Positions 22,001 through 34,600 of a DNA stretch of 64,000 nt are shown here, in pieces. A program made the translations under genes and the position numbers. Position 1 is the stretch's first letter. Every line of letters begins with the position of its first letter. Source of the DNA: Notamacropus eugenii (Eukaryota; Chordata; Mammalia; Diprotodontia; Macropodidae); assembly GCF_028372415.1 (NCBI RefSeq), contig NC_092875.1:57276919-57340918 (forward strand), read 5' to 3'. The notes below the pieces were generated by a model. That model ran no database searches. It was not told where the DNA came from and was given only the letters and a program-made list of their open reading frames with translations.

Positions 22001-25000
22001 ACCCCCTCACCTCCCATCCAACTTTCTCCTTAAGCATCCTCATACCATCTAATTAAAGAGCATTAGTTAAAATTGTTTTATGTGTAAAATTAAATATGCA
22101 CTCCCTTAGCTTCTCCTTTCTTCCAAATTATCAATTCTGAAAAGTTTACTGGAAAGTAAATTCTCTCCCTAGTTGTCTGTGTATATGTTTTTTTTCTGCT
22201 AAACATACTGACTATAAATAATCAGAGCTCATGGCTCACTTTTCAGCCTTCTATTCTCACTGCATGTTGTGCTGAGAAAATTTTTGAGCATGTTAGAAGC
22301 TATGATGTATATGTGGATCTTTTAGCTCCTCTTTCACTAAAACCTCTCAACTCACCTTTGAAAGGGTCTGGTTTCTGCTTTACACTTTCCTTCTCAGTCA
22401 GCTCCTGACGACGCTTCTCTATTTTCTTATTCCTGTTCACAATGTATTCCTAGAAAGATTGAACGACAACATAAAGGGGAAAAGGGCAATTTATACACAA
22501 AACCAACTTCAATCAAGGGCTTCTTCACCTTCTCTGTGTCAAGCAACCTAGTAAAGGCTATGGAGCCTCTCACATTCACATCTATAACTGATTAAAATGA
22601 GATAAAGAGGATAAAAAAATTATATTGAAATAGTTATCAGAATATTCAAAACAAAACAAAATAAAAACACTCAGTTGGAGGATACCAGGTTAAAACCCTG
22701 CCTTAAATATTTGCATTAAATGTGCACTGATGGTTCCCTAAAAAAGTGTCTTAGCAGCAGTATCAAAGACAGGCAGGTTTTGTTCCTTCAAATCATTTGG
22801 GCTACTTAGAAAAGATCTGAGATTTAGGAAACCAATTAATCTCTTCTCTCTGTCTCCCTTTGGTATTTATAAAATAGAGATAAACAGTTAAAGTTACTTT
22901 TTGCATCAATAATTGAAAGAAGATCCTCTGCCTTACATTATACCTCACCTGTAAGAACTCCACAGTCTTATCAGGTAGCTTAGTACCAATAAAACGCAGC
23001 GTATCTTTATGGAATTTGCTCTGTAGGTGCTTATGGATTTCGTCATCATTAAAACTACGGAACTTGCATATAGAACAAGCAAACTGAATCCTAAAAGAGA
23101 ATAAAGAAATCGTAAGCACAGTAGTGAGCCAACAATCAACTTTTCTTCCCATACTGGCAATACATACACCTATCTTGGTGGATGTATTAGGACTATAAGA
23201 AGAAATGAAGAATCTATGAAGATTCCTGGGTAGTTTTCAGGGGATAAACTACCACATTATGAATGCTTCTACTAGCTGTAATATGATCATATTTTTACAT
23301 AGCAACTGAGGCTGCTTGAGACTATGGACAATGTCTTACTTCATTTTGCTACCCTCTACGGCATCTAATTTAGACAAATTTCTGAGTTTGGATGCATAAA
23401 CAACAGAATGGCCTGGGTAAACAGTGAGAAGAGGAAACTGACTTCTAATCCCTGCCATTGTTGATAGGTTGCCATGTTGATTTCAACAGTGACACTTCTT
23501 TACTTTAGTTTCTCACTTCTAGCAAATGGAATAAAAAACATCACACTGAGAATATTATGAAGAATAATAAAGCAACAATCTATTCATCCCTTGGCATAAG
23601 CAAGTTGCTTATTCTAACTCTGGTGCTAACGAAAACTAGTGGAGGAAGTCATTACAATTTTTTAATAGATCCATCATAAGTTCAAGTAATTTTTCAACTC
23701 AGCCAGACAAAGGATTCTTCTATATTCCTTGTTATACTTATTCCAACTGTTCCAAACCTCCACTTCAGACCCCAAACACCATCTGACTCTCTCTACTCTT
23801 CACAAGAGAAAGAGCTTATTACTTACAGAGAAAATTAAGACATTAGCTTCCCTAGTCAATATGTCATAAACTCTCTTCATCATCAGCCATCCTCTCCACT
23901 CTTTTGCTCCAGTCTCCAAGGAAAAGGAAGTTTATCCAGCCAAGGCCAACATCTATTGTACCCTCTCAGAAAACCTATGCCAATCATTCCTTCTGGCTAT
24001 TTCCTCCTCAATTTTCTACCAGTTCCTTTCCTCACTACCTATAAACATGTCCAGGTCTTCCCTCTTCTTAGAACATCTCCACTCTACCCTGGCACACCCT
24101 CAAGTGAGTATCCTATAGAACTCCTCCGTTTCAATCTCTGGAATGTCCTTTTAATACTTACACTTCCCTTCATCCTAGATATATTTCTTTTGTGCTCCTT
24201 CCATCTTTTGACACTCAAGAAAATATGGATTTCCCCTCCATTCCCCAGAACACAATGTGTCCCTGGCCATCCTTTCTCCATAGTGGTTACACCTTATTTT
24301 ATGTATTTATTTTGTATGTATCAATTAGGCACTGAGTAGCTGGTATGTGTGAAGCATTATACCAGATACCTGGAATACAAAGACAAAATGGAAACAGCAG
24401 CCAATAACCTCAAAAAATTTACATTATATTGTGTAAAGTACCACATACATACAGGAATGTTCAGAAAATAAAGACAAAAGAGGACTTCCAGATTACAACA
24501 CCAACAAGATGGAGGACTAGACATTTTCTCCAGTCCTCATGATCTTTCTAACCTCTCCAAAATACAAATTGTGTGCAAGAGATAAAGCAAATTCAGTTGT
24601 CTCCATAGACTAGGACACCAAGAAACCAAACGAAGTAACAACTCAGTGAACTCATAGTAAAAAAGGCTATTTGATAGCCGCCACTGTGTTCACTCAACAT
24701 TCCTCCTCACCACCCATCATGCTTCCAGCAGTCATCCTGAGGGTTTGCAAGAGCAATCAACTCTCCACACCATCCCCCTTCCAAAACAACAGAAACCCAA
24801 CATGGCAGTGCTCTTGTGCTACAAAACAGAGCTCAGTTAGAACTGAAGAACAGAAAAAACCAGGGCAGGATTCATGTATGATTGGTTGTGTGGCACTCCG
24901 CTAAGCCAGAGGGAAAATAGCTCAACATCCAGCTAGGCCCAATTCTGTAACCCTAGAAATCATTTAAGGCAGAGACCAAGGGAGGCTGGGAGAAGTTTAA

Positions 25001-25601
25001 GATCCAGTCCCCAGAAAAACTTCTGAAAAAAAGAAAATGTTGTGCCAACTGAAAAAAATCCACAGATTGTCTCCAAGAAGGGAAAAAAAAAAACTCTGAA
25101 AACTCCAAGACATGTAATATTTAAATTGAACAATTCTGCTAACAACAAATTCAACAAGTAACCTTCAAAAAAAGACCTTCAAATACAAAGGAAAAGAAAT
25201 TCAAATAACATAAGACTATTGTGCACCCACCAAAACCAGTAAGAGGGAATGACGTATTCCAAAGATCAAAGGAGCTCACAATGCAAACTAAGGTGATCCT
25301 ATACTTCAAGTGTGAATCGAACTATTAATGAAAGAAAAAAAAAGAGGAATGTTTGCTAGAGACATTCAAGACATTCCTAGACAGAAAAACCAAACCTGAA
25401 TATTTTTTGTTTGTCAAACACAGAAACACAAGAAGAGTAGGTAAATACAGCAATCAACAATAACATAAAAGATCATTAAGACGAGATTTTTTTTCAAAAT
25501 GTACAAAAGGATGAAAGCAAAAGAACAAAGAAGTGATGGAGAAAGAGGCCTGAAACATCATGAACTAAATCTCCCAAGATCCCACATACAAATAAATCAA
25601 T

Positions 25602-25642
<41 letters not shown>

Positions 25643-28600
25643 TAAATTACAAAATTGGAGGACACAAAAAACGGTGGGGGGAGGAGAAAGATAAAGGGGG
25701 AAAATGTCATGTAACAATGATGAAAAAGTTCCTGTAGTCTCTCAGGAAGACAGTCTTCAAAAGAATGGGTAAGGAGGCAAAAGGAGGGATAGAAAGAGGG
25801 AGAAAGAAGTGCAGAAATCTTGTTTCAGTGCTGGTGCTGGGGATAACATTGAAGAATGACAGTTATTTCTAAGAATGAGGTACAAAAGAAAAAAGGTGGC
25901 TGGGTGACAAGATCTAAAAGGAAGTAACAGAGAAACTGTTTATAAGGAACTGGAAATAGCTACCTTAGAAACTTTAATTCCATAAGGAATACAGATACTA
26001 AGGAAGGATTAAGTTAAGTATAAGAGCCATGAATCAAAGAATAAAAGTATGGAATAGAAAGGGGAGAAAAATAATAAACAGAATGAAGGAAAGAAATCCT
26101 GTTTAGTAAAAGGCATAGAAAATTAAATTTAAAAACTAACAAAAGAAGCTGAAGGTGGGATAAAGAAACTTGAGGATGAGAGGAAGAAAGCCAGTAGGAA
26201 AAGAATTGCCTTAAAATAGACTGGAATTAAAATAACTGAAGAGATATCGTACTGTGTTTAAAGAAAGGGTAAAAAATCCTAATCTAAAAAAACAAACTTT
26301 GAGACAAATGGAGGAAAAAAATAGACCTAACTCATAATTTTAAATGTGAATAGATTAAACCAAAAAGAAAATGAAAAAGAGTGACAGATTGGGTAATAAA
26401 AACAAAATCCCTAAATCCGTTGCTTTTAAATTTGAAACCTTTAAAAAAATAAAATAAAATAAAAATTAAGGCCCGGGAAAAAGTTTACTATGAATCAAAA
26501 GAATCTAAAGAAACAAGAATTACAACAATCATGTAATCAAACAAAGCAGAAACAAACATAAGCAGCTGCATGGAAGAACTGCAGAGGAGAGACTGAAGGC
26601 AGGGCGAGAAATTAAGAGGCCATTTTTGCAATAGGCCAGATGACAAGTGATGTGGGCCTAAATTAGGATAGTTGTAATGGAAATAGGAAGGGGACAGATG
26701 TGAAAGATATTAGGGAGGTAGAGCTGACAAAACTTATGTGTAGAGGGGCAAAATTGCTTAGCACTACCTCCAGGATCCTTCCTATCAAGCCTTGAGTCAA
26801 AGTTCAGTCTAATGCCTGACTACACATGGAAACATGCTCAGGCACACATGCACATACACACAGAAAGCCAAGACCCCCAACATCCCAGTAAGTTTCTCTT
26901 GCTTTCTGGGCCAAAAATAGGGGAGGTCACCACCTGATCCAGTGATGCTCTGGGCCAGGACCTTATTCAGCTCTTCCATGTCTCCACCTCCCTAAATGAC
27001 AAACAAAGCACTCTGATCTCCTATTTGGTTTTCTTTAACCTCTGTATCAAGGCCTACGCAACTTGCAGTCCTCAGGCTGCTTGTGGCAAGCCAAATGATT
27101 TCAGGTAGCCTGTAGAAAAATGTAGAGGAAAACATCCTTGGAATGTAGAGGAAATCCTTTGGCGGTCGCAAGTTTTGCTGGCTTGTTCTATGTGCTCAGG
27201 TCATTAAACATGCCATACAAGGTTTTCATATAACACATCTGTTTGCTAAGAGGTCAAAGCAAGGGTTTTGAATAATCTAATCTCATGCCTCCTTCAATGA
27301 ACTTCTCTCCAACCCCTGATGCTGCACATAGATTCCCATTGTTAAATGGTGTGCATACTTCCAACCCCATATATTCACACATCATTTGAGGCATCCAGAA
27401 CCTAAGGCTGTCAATATACAAACCTTAATCTCCATGCTCAACTGGCTGCTCCTTGACTCCCAAACCCCTCAACTATACCCCAACTCACTCTACACTTGCA
27501 TGTCCCTTTCATTTTGCCCTCTGAAATTCCTGTTCCAAGAAGAACAGTCTTTCATCTTAAATGTCTTTCTCCTTCCACCTTTTGACTCTTCCTCAGACAT
27601 AGCTCCTCCTAACAACAGCATTTTCCTACTTGCCCTTTCTCTTCTTTCATATTCCCCCAAATCTAAACTACTTTCTGATCCCTACCACTATTTCTGCCCA
27701 CTCTCCCAGCACAACTCCCTTATTTAGGACTAATCAACTTCTCCTCACTTGAAGTTAACACTATCCAAATTTAAATGCAATTCAGAACCTCAAAGTTGTG
27801 CATAGCAGCCCTCCAAACATCCTCCTTTGAGGTGTCTGGTTTGCAGTCTTTCTCTTCCCCATCTCCTTGCCTTATACTTAGGGGAATTTAACATACAAAT
27901 TGATAACCTCTCAAAAATCCTGATGAATTCTGGTCCCATGGTGTATTCTTCCGCTCCAGGTAGATGGTCATACTCTTGACCTTGTTATCACCCACAAATG
28001 TTCCATTTCTACACTCACGAAATTCCCTTATTTCATCATATCTTTATCACTCCAGATTTATCTGTTGCTGACAATCCTTAACCCCATTCACATGTTCATT
28101 ATGATCTCCATTTCTTGTACCATAATTCTTTCCCAGACCAATACTGTTGCACTAGCCATACTCTTCTGTTCTCTATCTTGACCTCTTGGTGAACCAAATC
28201 AACTTTACACTGTCCTCCTTCCTCAAATGCCTTGCAAACCAACTCTGGATTATTTCTACCATCTGACTCCTATCTGCATATTATTGAAGAGCTAAAAGAA
28301 ACTGACTGAACCCACAAAAATTTTGTTATTTAATTTTACTTAGGCCTTAATTTCTGCAAGTAAAATATTCTAATCTCTTGTTTATTTTCTATCCTACTTT
28401 CTGCAGCAACTGTTCCACAGCTTCTAGTCCCTTTGTAAGTCTTTCTCAAGCCTCCCACAGTATCCCCACCTGATAACCTTTAAGCTAAGGACTTTATCTC
28501 ATATGTCACAGAAAAAATTGGCCACTTACCCAAAGATGAGTTCCTCATCTCATTCACTAAATGATCTCTCCACTATCTCCTTGTTCACTCTGGTCTCAAA

Positions 28601-31600
28601 TGAAGAAGTGGTCCTTCTCATTGTCAAGGCAAAAACTTTAAATGTGCCCTTGATTCCTATAATTCTCCAGCAAACTGTCCCCACTATCATCCTGAATTAT
28701 TCTTATGTGTGATTTTTTTCCCTGTTGCTGACAAATATATCTATGTTTTCTCCATCCTTTGATCAGCCACCCCTGATGGCTGTTATAATCTTCATTCCTT
28801 TTATGGCTAAACTGCCTGAGAAAAAAGTTAACACATACTGCTATCACTCTCCTCTCACCAGTCTAAACCTTCAAAAGTCATGATCCTGACCTCATTGTTT
28901 AAATGAAACTGCCCAGTTACCAATCATCTCTTAAATGCTATGTCTATTAGCTTTGCCTCAATTCTGATCTTCCTTGGCTTCTCTGCATTTGACACTTACT
29001 GCTTCCTTCTGGACTGTCTCTCTTTTATAGGCTTTGATAACACTACTCTCTCCTGATTTTCATCAGTCAGATCCTTCTCAGTCTCCTTTGCTGGCTTCTC
29101 ATCCACAACACACCCACTAATCAAAGACAACCTCTAAAATGACATCCTATATCCCTTTCTTTTTTCCCTCTTTATCAGGAGTTCCTCACCTTTTTCGTTT
29201 GATAGACCACTTTGGCAGTTTGGTGAAGCCTATGGATCCTTTCTCAGAATATTTTTAAATGTATAAAATATGAAGAATTACAAAGGAAAACTATATTAAA
29301 AGGTAGTTATCAAAAAGTTTATGTATCACAGTATACTATCTCATTTGGTGATTTCATAAGCTCCTATGAGTTCAATTATCATCTCTGTGAAAACCATTTA
29401 CAGAGCTACAGGTCCAAGACTAGCCTCCCTCCGGAGATAAAATCATGCACCTCCAACAGCATGGGTGTCTCAGAATGGATGTTTAACATTTCAAATTTAC
29501 CATGTCCAAAACAGATGTCATCTCTCTCCCCAAATTCTCCCTCCTTAGAACTTTTCTAATACTGTTAAGGACACTACCACCCTCCAAATCACTGATAATC
29601 ACAACCTCAGCATCATCTCACACTATTCATTCACATTCACCCCATATCCAATCCACTGTCAAATCTGGTTTATTATCTTCACATAATTACAAACGTACAT
29701 CTTTTCTGTCCACTCATATGGCAACAACCTTTAGGGCCTCATCCCTTCTCAAATGGACTACAGCAATAGCCTAATTAGTCTCCCTTCCGAAGTGATTTTC
29801 CAATGTGTAGATGTGACCTTATGACCTCAAAACCTTTTTTATGTGAAATTTTTATATTTTTTTCAAATAATATTTTTCAAATAAAATGTTTAAATTTCAT
29901 TTTTTAAAATGTTGAGTTCCAAATTCTTCCCTCCCCTGAACCTCTCCCTGAGATGGCAAGCAATTAAGATACAGATTATGCATGTGAAGTCATGGGAAAC
30001 ATTTCCACATTAGTCATACAGTAAAAGAATAGAGCAACAAAAAACCAAAACAAAACCAAATAAAAGAAAGTTAAAAAAAAAGTGTGCTTCAACTTTTGTT
30101 CAGATTCCATCAGTTTCTTCCCTGGAGATAGAGAACATTTTTCATCAGAAGTCTGTCAGAATCGTCTTGGACCATTTAATTACTGAGAATAGCTAAGTTA
30201 TTCACAGTGGATCACTGTACAATATTGCAGTACCTAAGTAAAATTATCTCCTGGTTCTGCTCATTTAATTTTGTATCAGTTCATGTTGGTCTTTGCAGCT
30301 TTTTCTGAAAGCATCCTGACTGTCATTTCTTATAGCCCAATAATATTCCATCATAATCATATACCACAACTTGTTCAGCCTTTCCCCAATTGATGGGCAC
30401 CTTTCAATTTCCAATTTTCAATTTGCCACCATGAAAAGAGCTGTTACAAACATTTTTGTATAAATTGGTCCTTTTCCCTTTCCTTTGATCTTTTTGGGAC
30501 ACAGACCTAATAGTGATATTGCTGGGTCAAAGGCTTTGCAGTTTTACACTCCTTTGGGCACAACCCCAAATTGCTCTCCAAAATGGTTGGATCAATTCAT
30601 AACACCATGAACAGTGCATTAGAAACTCAATTTTTTCCACATCTTTCCAACATCTGTCATTTTCCTTTTCTGCCATATTAGCCAAACTGATAGGTGAGGG
30701 GTGGTACTGCAGTTATTTAAATTAGCATTTCTCTAATCAATAGTGATTCAGAGCATTTTTATTACTATTATTACTTTGATTTCATCTGAAAACTGCCTAT
30801 TTCCTTTGACCATTTATCAATAGGAAATTACTTGTAATTTTGTAAATTTGACTCAATTCCCCATATAAATTTGAGAAATAAGGCCTTTATCAAAGACACT
30901 TACTATAAATCCCTCTCTCCTTTCTGATTTCCTTTTAATCTTGGTTATATGGTTTTTGTGCAAAACTGTAACTTAATGTAATAATAATTATCCATTTTAC
31001 ATCTTGTAATGCTATTTTGTTTGGTGATAAATGCTTTGCTTACCCATAGATGTATGTGATAGGTAAAATATTTCATGCTTCCCTAATTTGCTGATGGTAT
31101 CATCCTTTATGTCTAAATCTTGTACCCATTCTGACCTTATCTTGGTATACTGTGAGATATTGGTCTATACCTAGTTTCTGCCAACCTGCTTTCCAGTTTT
31201 CCCAGTTAATGTACTAGAAACTTGGATCTTTGTGTTTCTTTTCATTTATTATCATATATTTATTCCACTGATCCACCATTCTCTCTCTTAGCCAGTACCG
31301 GACTGTTTTGATGATTGCCCTTTTATTATAGTTTGAGATCTGGTACTGCTAGGCCACCTTTCTTCACGTTATTTTTTTTTTTGCACTGATCCCCCTTGAG
31401 ATTCTTGACCTTTTGTCATTCCAGGTAAATTATGTTACTACTTCTAGCTCTATAAAATAATATGTGGTAGTTTTTGATATGGCACTGAACAACTAAATTA
31501 ACTTAGAAAGAATTGCCATTTTTATTATATTGGCTTAGCTCGCCACAAGCAATAGTTGTTCATTATTTAGGTATTAGTTTTTGTGAGAAGTATTTTATAA

Positions 31601-34600
31601 TTGAGTTGATGTAGTTCATGGCTTTGTCTTGGCAGGTAGACTCCCAAGTATTTTATATTGCCTAGTTATTTTAAATGAAATTCCTATGTTTCTCTTGCTG
31701 CTGAGCTTTGTTGGTAATATATAGAAATGCTGATGATTTATGTGGGTTTATTTTATATCCTGCAACTCTGCTAAAATTGATGTTATTTCACCTAGTTTTT
31801 TAGTTAATTTTCCAGGATTCTCTAAATGTACCACCATATCATCTGCAAAGAGTAATAGTTTTGTTTCCTTGTTGCCAATTCTAATTCCTTCAATTTCTTA
31901 AGCTAACATCTCTAGTATAACATTGAATAAAAGTTATGATAATGGGCATCTTTGTGTCACCCGATGTTATTAGGAGGGCTTCTAGCTTATCTCCATTACA
32001 GATAATGCTTGCTAACTGTTTTAGGCATTACTTCTCCATTGATTCTTATATTTTCTGGTATCTCAATAGGAATGAGTATTGTATTTTGTCAAAAGCTTTT
32101 TCTACATCTATTAATTATATGATTGTTGCTATTGATATGGTCACTTATGTTGATAATTTTCCTGACAACGAACCAGCTCTTACAAATCCCACCTGACCAT
32201 AGTGTAGGATCTTTGTAATATATTGGTGTAATATCTATGATTTTTATTTAAAAATTTTATATCAATATTCACTAGTGAAATGGGTCTATACTTTTCTTTC
32301 TGTTTTTGCTCTTCTTGATTTGGATATCAATACCATACTTGTGTCACAAAAGGAATCTGGTCAGACTCCTTTGCCTATTTTTCTAAATAGTTTACATAAC
32401 ACTGGAATTGTGTTTTAAATGTTTGGTAAAAATCAATTGTGAATCCATCTGGTCCTCAGGATATTTTTCTTAGGGAACTCACTGATGGTTCAATTTCTCT
32501 TTTTTTAAATGTAGGGTTATTTAAGTATTTTATTTCCTCTTCTATTAATCTGAGCAATTTATATTTTTGTAAATATTCATCCATTTCACTTACGATCTTA
32601 GATTGGCATATAGTTAGTTGGTCAAAATAGCTCCTAATAACTGCTTTAATTTCACTTTCATTGGTGAATTCATTCCTTTGATTTTTGATACTGGTAATGT
32701 GGTTCTTTTGTCTTTTAAATCAAATTAACCAATGGTTTATCTATCTTATTTCCCCCCTATAAAAGCAGCTCCTTTATTTTTGTTCAATGGTTTTCTTAAA
32801 CTTCTAATTTACCTTTTCTATATTTTTTTTAGTTGCATGCCCAACTTATTGATCTTCTCTTTCTCTATTTAGCTGATATTAGCATTTAAAGTATAATATT
32901 CCCTCAAATTACTGCTTTGGCTGCATTCCAGAAATTTTGGCAAATTGTCTCATTATTGTCATTCTCTTTAATACATTTACTGATTGTTTCTATTTGTTCT
33001 TTGACCCACTCTTTAAAATTAGATTTAGCTTTCAATTAATTTTTAATCTGCTTTCATGGCCCTTAACTAAACGCAATTTTTATTGCATCATAATCTGAAA
33101 AGGATGCATTTAATATTTCTTTCTGCATTTGGTTGTGAGGTTTTTATGCTCTAATACATGGTCATTTTTTTGGTATAGGTATCATGTATGGCTAAGAAAA
33201 AGATATATTCCTTTCTATTCCCATTCATTTTTCTCCAGATGCTATTGTAACTAACTTTACTAAAATTCTACTCATGTTGTTAACTTCTTCCTTCTTTATT
33301 TCTGAGTTAGATGTACCTAGTTCAGAATTAAGATTTCCCTGCTTTTTTCACTTTACCTTTAGCATAATAGATTCTGCTTTAGTCTCTCAGGGAGAAAAAG
33401 GGCAGGGTTTTCCTTTTCTCCCTGAGTAATTTCCCTAATTTTTTGAAAACTTACTTGTTTTTGAAATGCAGTTTTCAGGCCTTCTAACAGGCAAATTACC
33501 ATAAAGTCTCTCTTTCCCCTATCCTCACTCTTTTGATAGTTCCATCTGGGGTCACTCGTGGGAACAGCAGCTGTTCCTGGGGGGTATTTTATGGGATTAT
33601 TGCTAGCCATATGATCCCCAAACTTTTGGACATGTTCCCAAATTCTCCCCTTCTCCTCAACGGTACAACAGACAGAGAAAAGAATATGTAGATCCTTCCA
33701 AGAAAGTTCAAATTGTAGGGATATGTCCCTAAACCCCTAAGTAAATGTAGTGGGGTCTTCCGAGTATCTCCCCAGTGTACCTCTATGCTGTGTCTCTCTC
33801 TGCTTCAAGTGTTTCTTGTAAACAACATTCTGCCAGATGGTGGGTTTAAATTCACTTTGCTGATTTTGTTTTATGTGGTTTCATCCCATTCATATTCACA
33901 GTGTGTTTCCACCCATTCTATTTTTTCCCTGTTTATCCTTCTTTCTTTTCTTTCACTCTGTTTCTCCTCAGATGTTTTGCTCTTGTCCATCCCCTCCCTT
34001 CTATTGGTCCCCTTTTTTTGTTTTCTTCCTCCCCTCCTACTTCTCTTTAGGGAAAAAATAGATTTCTATACGCAACCGTTTATTTTCTCTTTAAGCCAAT
34101 TCCAAAGAGTAAGGTTCAAGCGTTGTCCACCTGCTATAATCCTCATCATTTGTTCTTCCTTCCTGCACATTTTATCAGAAATTTTCCTCCTTTCACTTCC
34201 TTCCTCCTTCTCCCAGTGCATCCCTCTTGCTCACCTCTTAATTTTTTCAGTTATTACCTCATCATTGTCAATTCACACACATACCTTCTGTCTATGTATA
34301 CTCCTTCTAACCACCCTAATAATGATAAAGTTCTTAGGAAGTATTAAGTATCATCTTCCCATGTAGGAATGAATGTAAACAGTTTAAATTTTTTGAAAAC
34401 CTTATGATTTTACTTTCCTGTTCACCTTTTTATGCTGGAGTCTTACATTTTAAAGTCAAATTTTCCATTTCATTTCTGGTATTTTCATCAGGAATGCTTG
34501 AAAATCCATTATTTCATTAAATATCCATTTTTGCCTTCGATTATACTTAATTTTGTTGGTAGGTGATTCTTGGTTGTAGTCTAGTTCCTTTTCCCTCTGG

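Noticed and set aside
33785..34366. 193-codon plus-strand open frame
   Set aside because: It is the antisense shadow of L1 inter-ORF/ORF2 sequence that is pyrimidine-rich on the plus strand.
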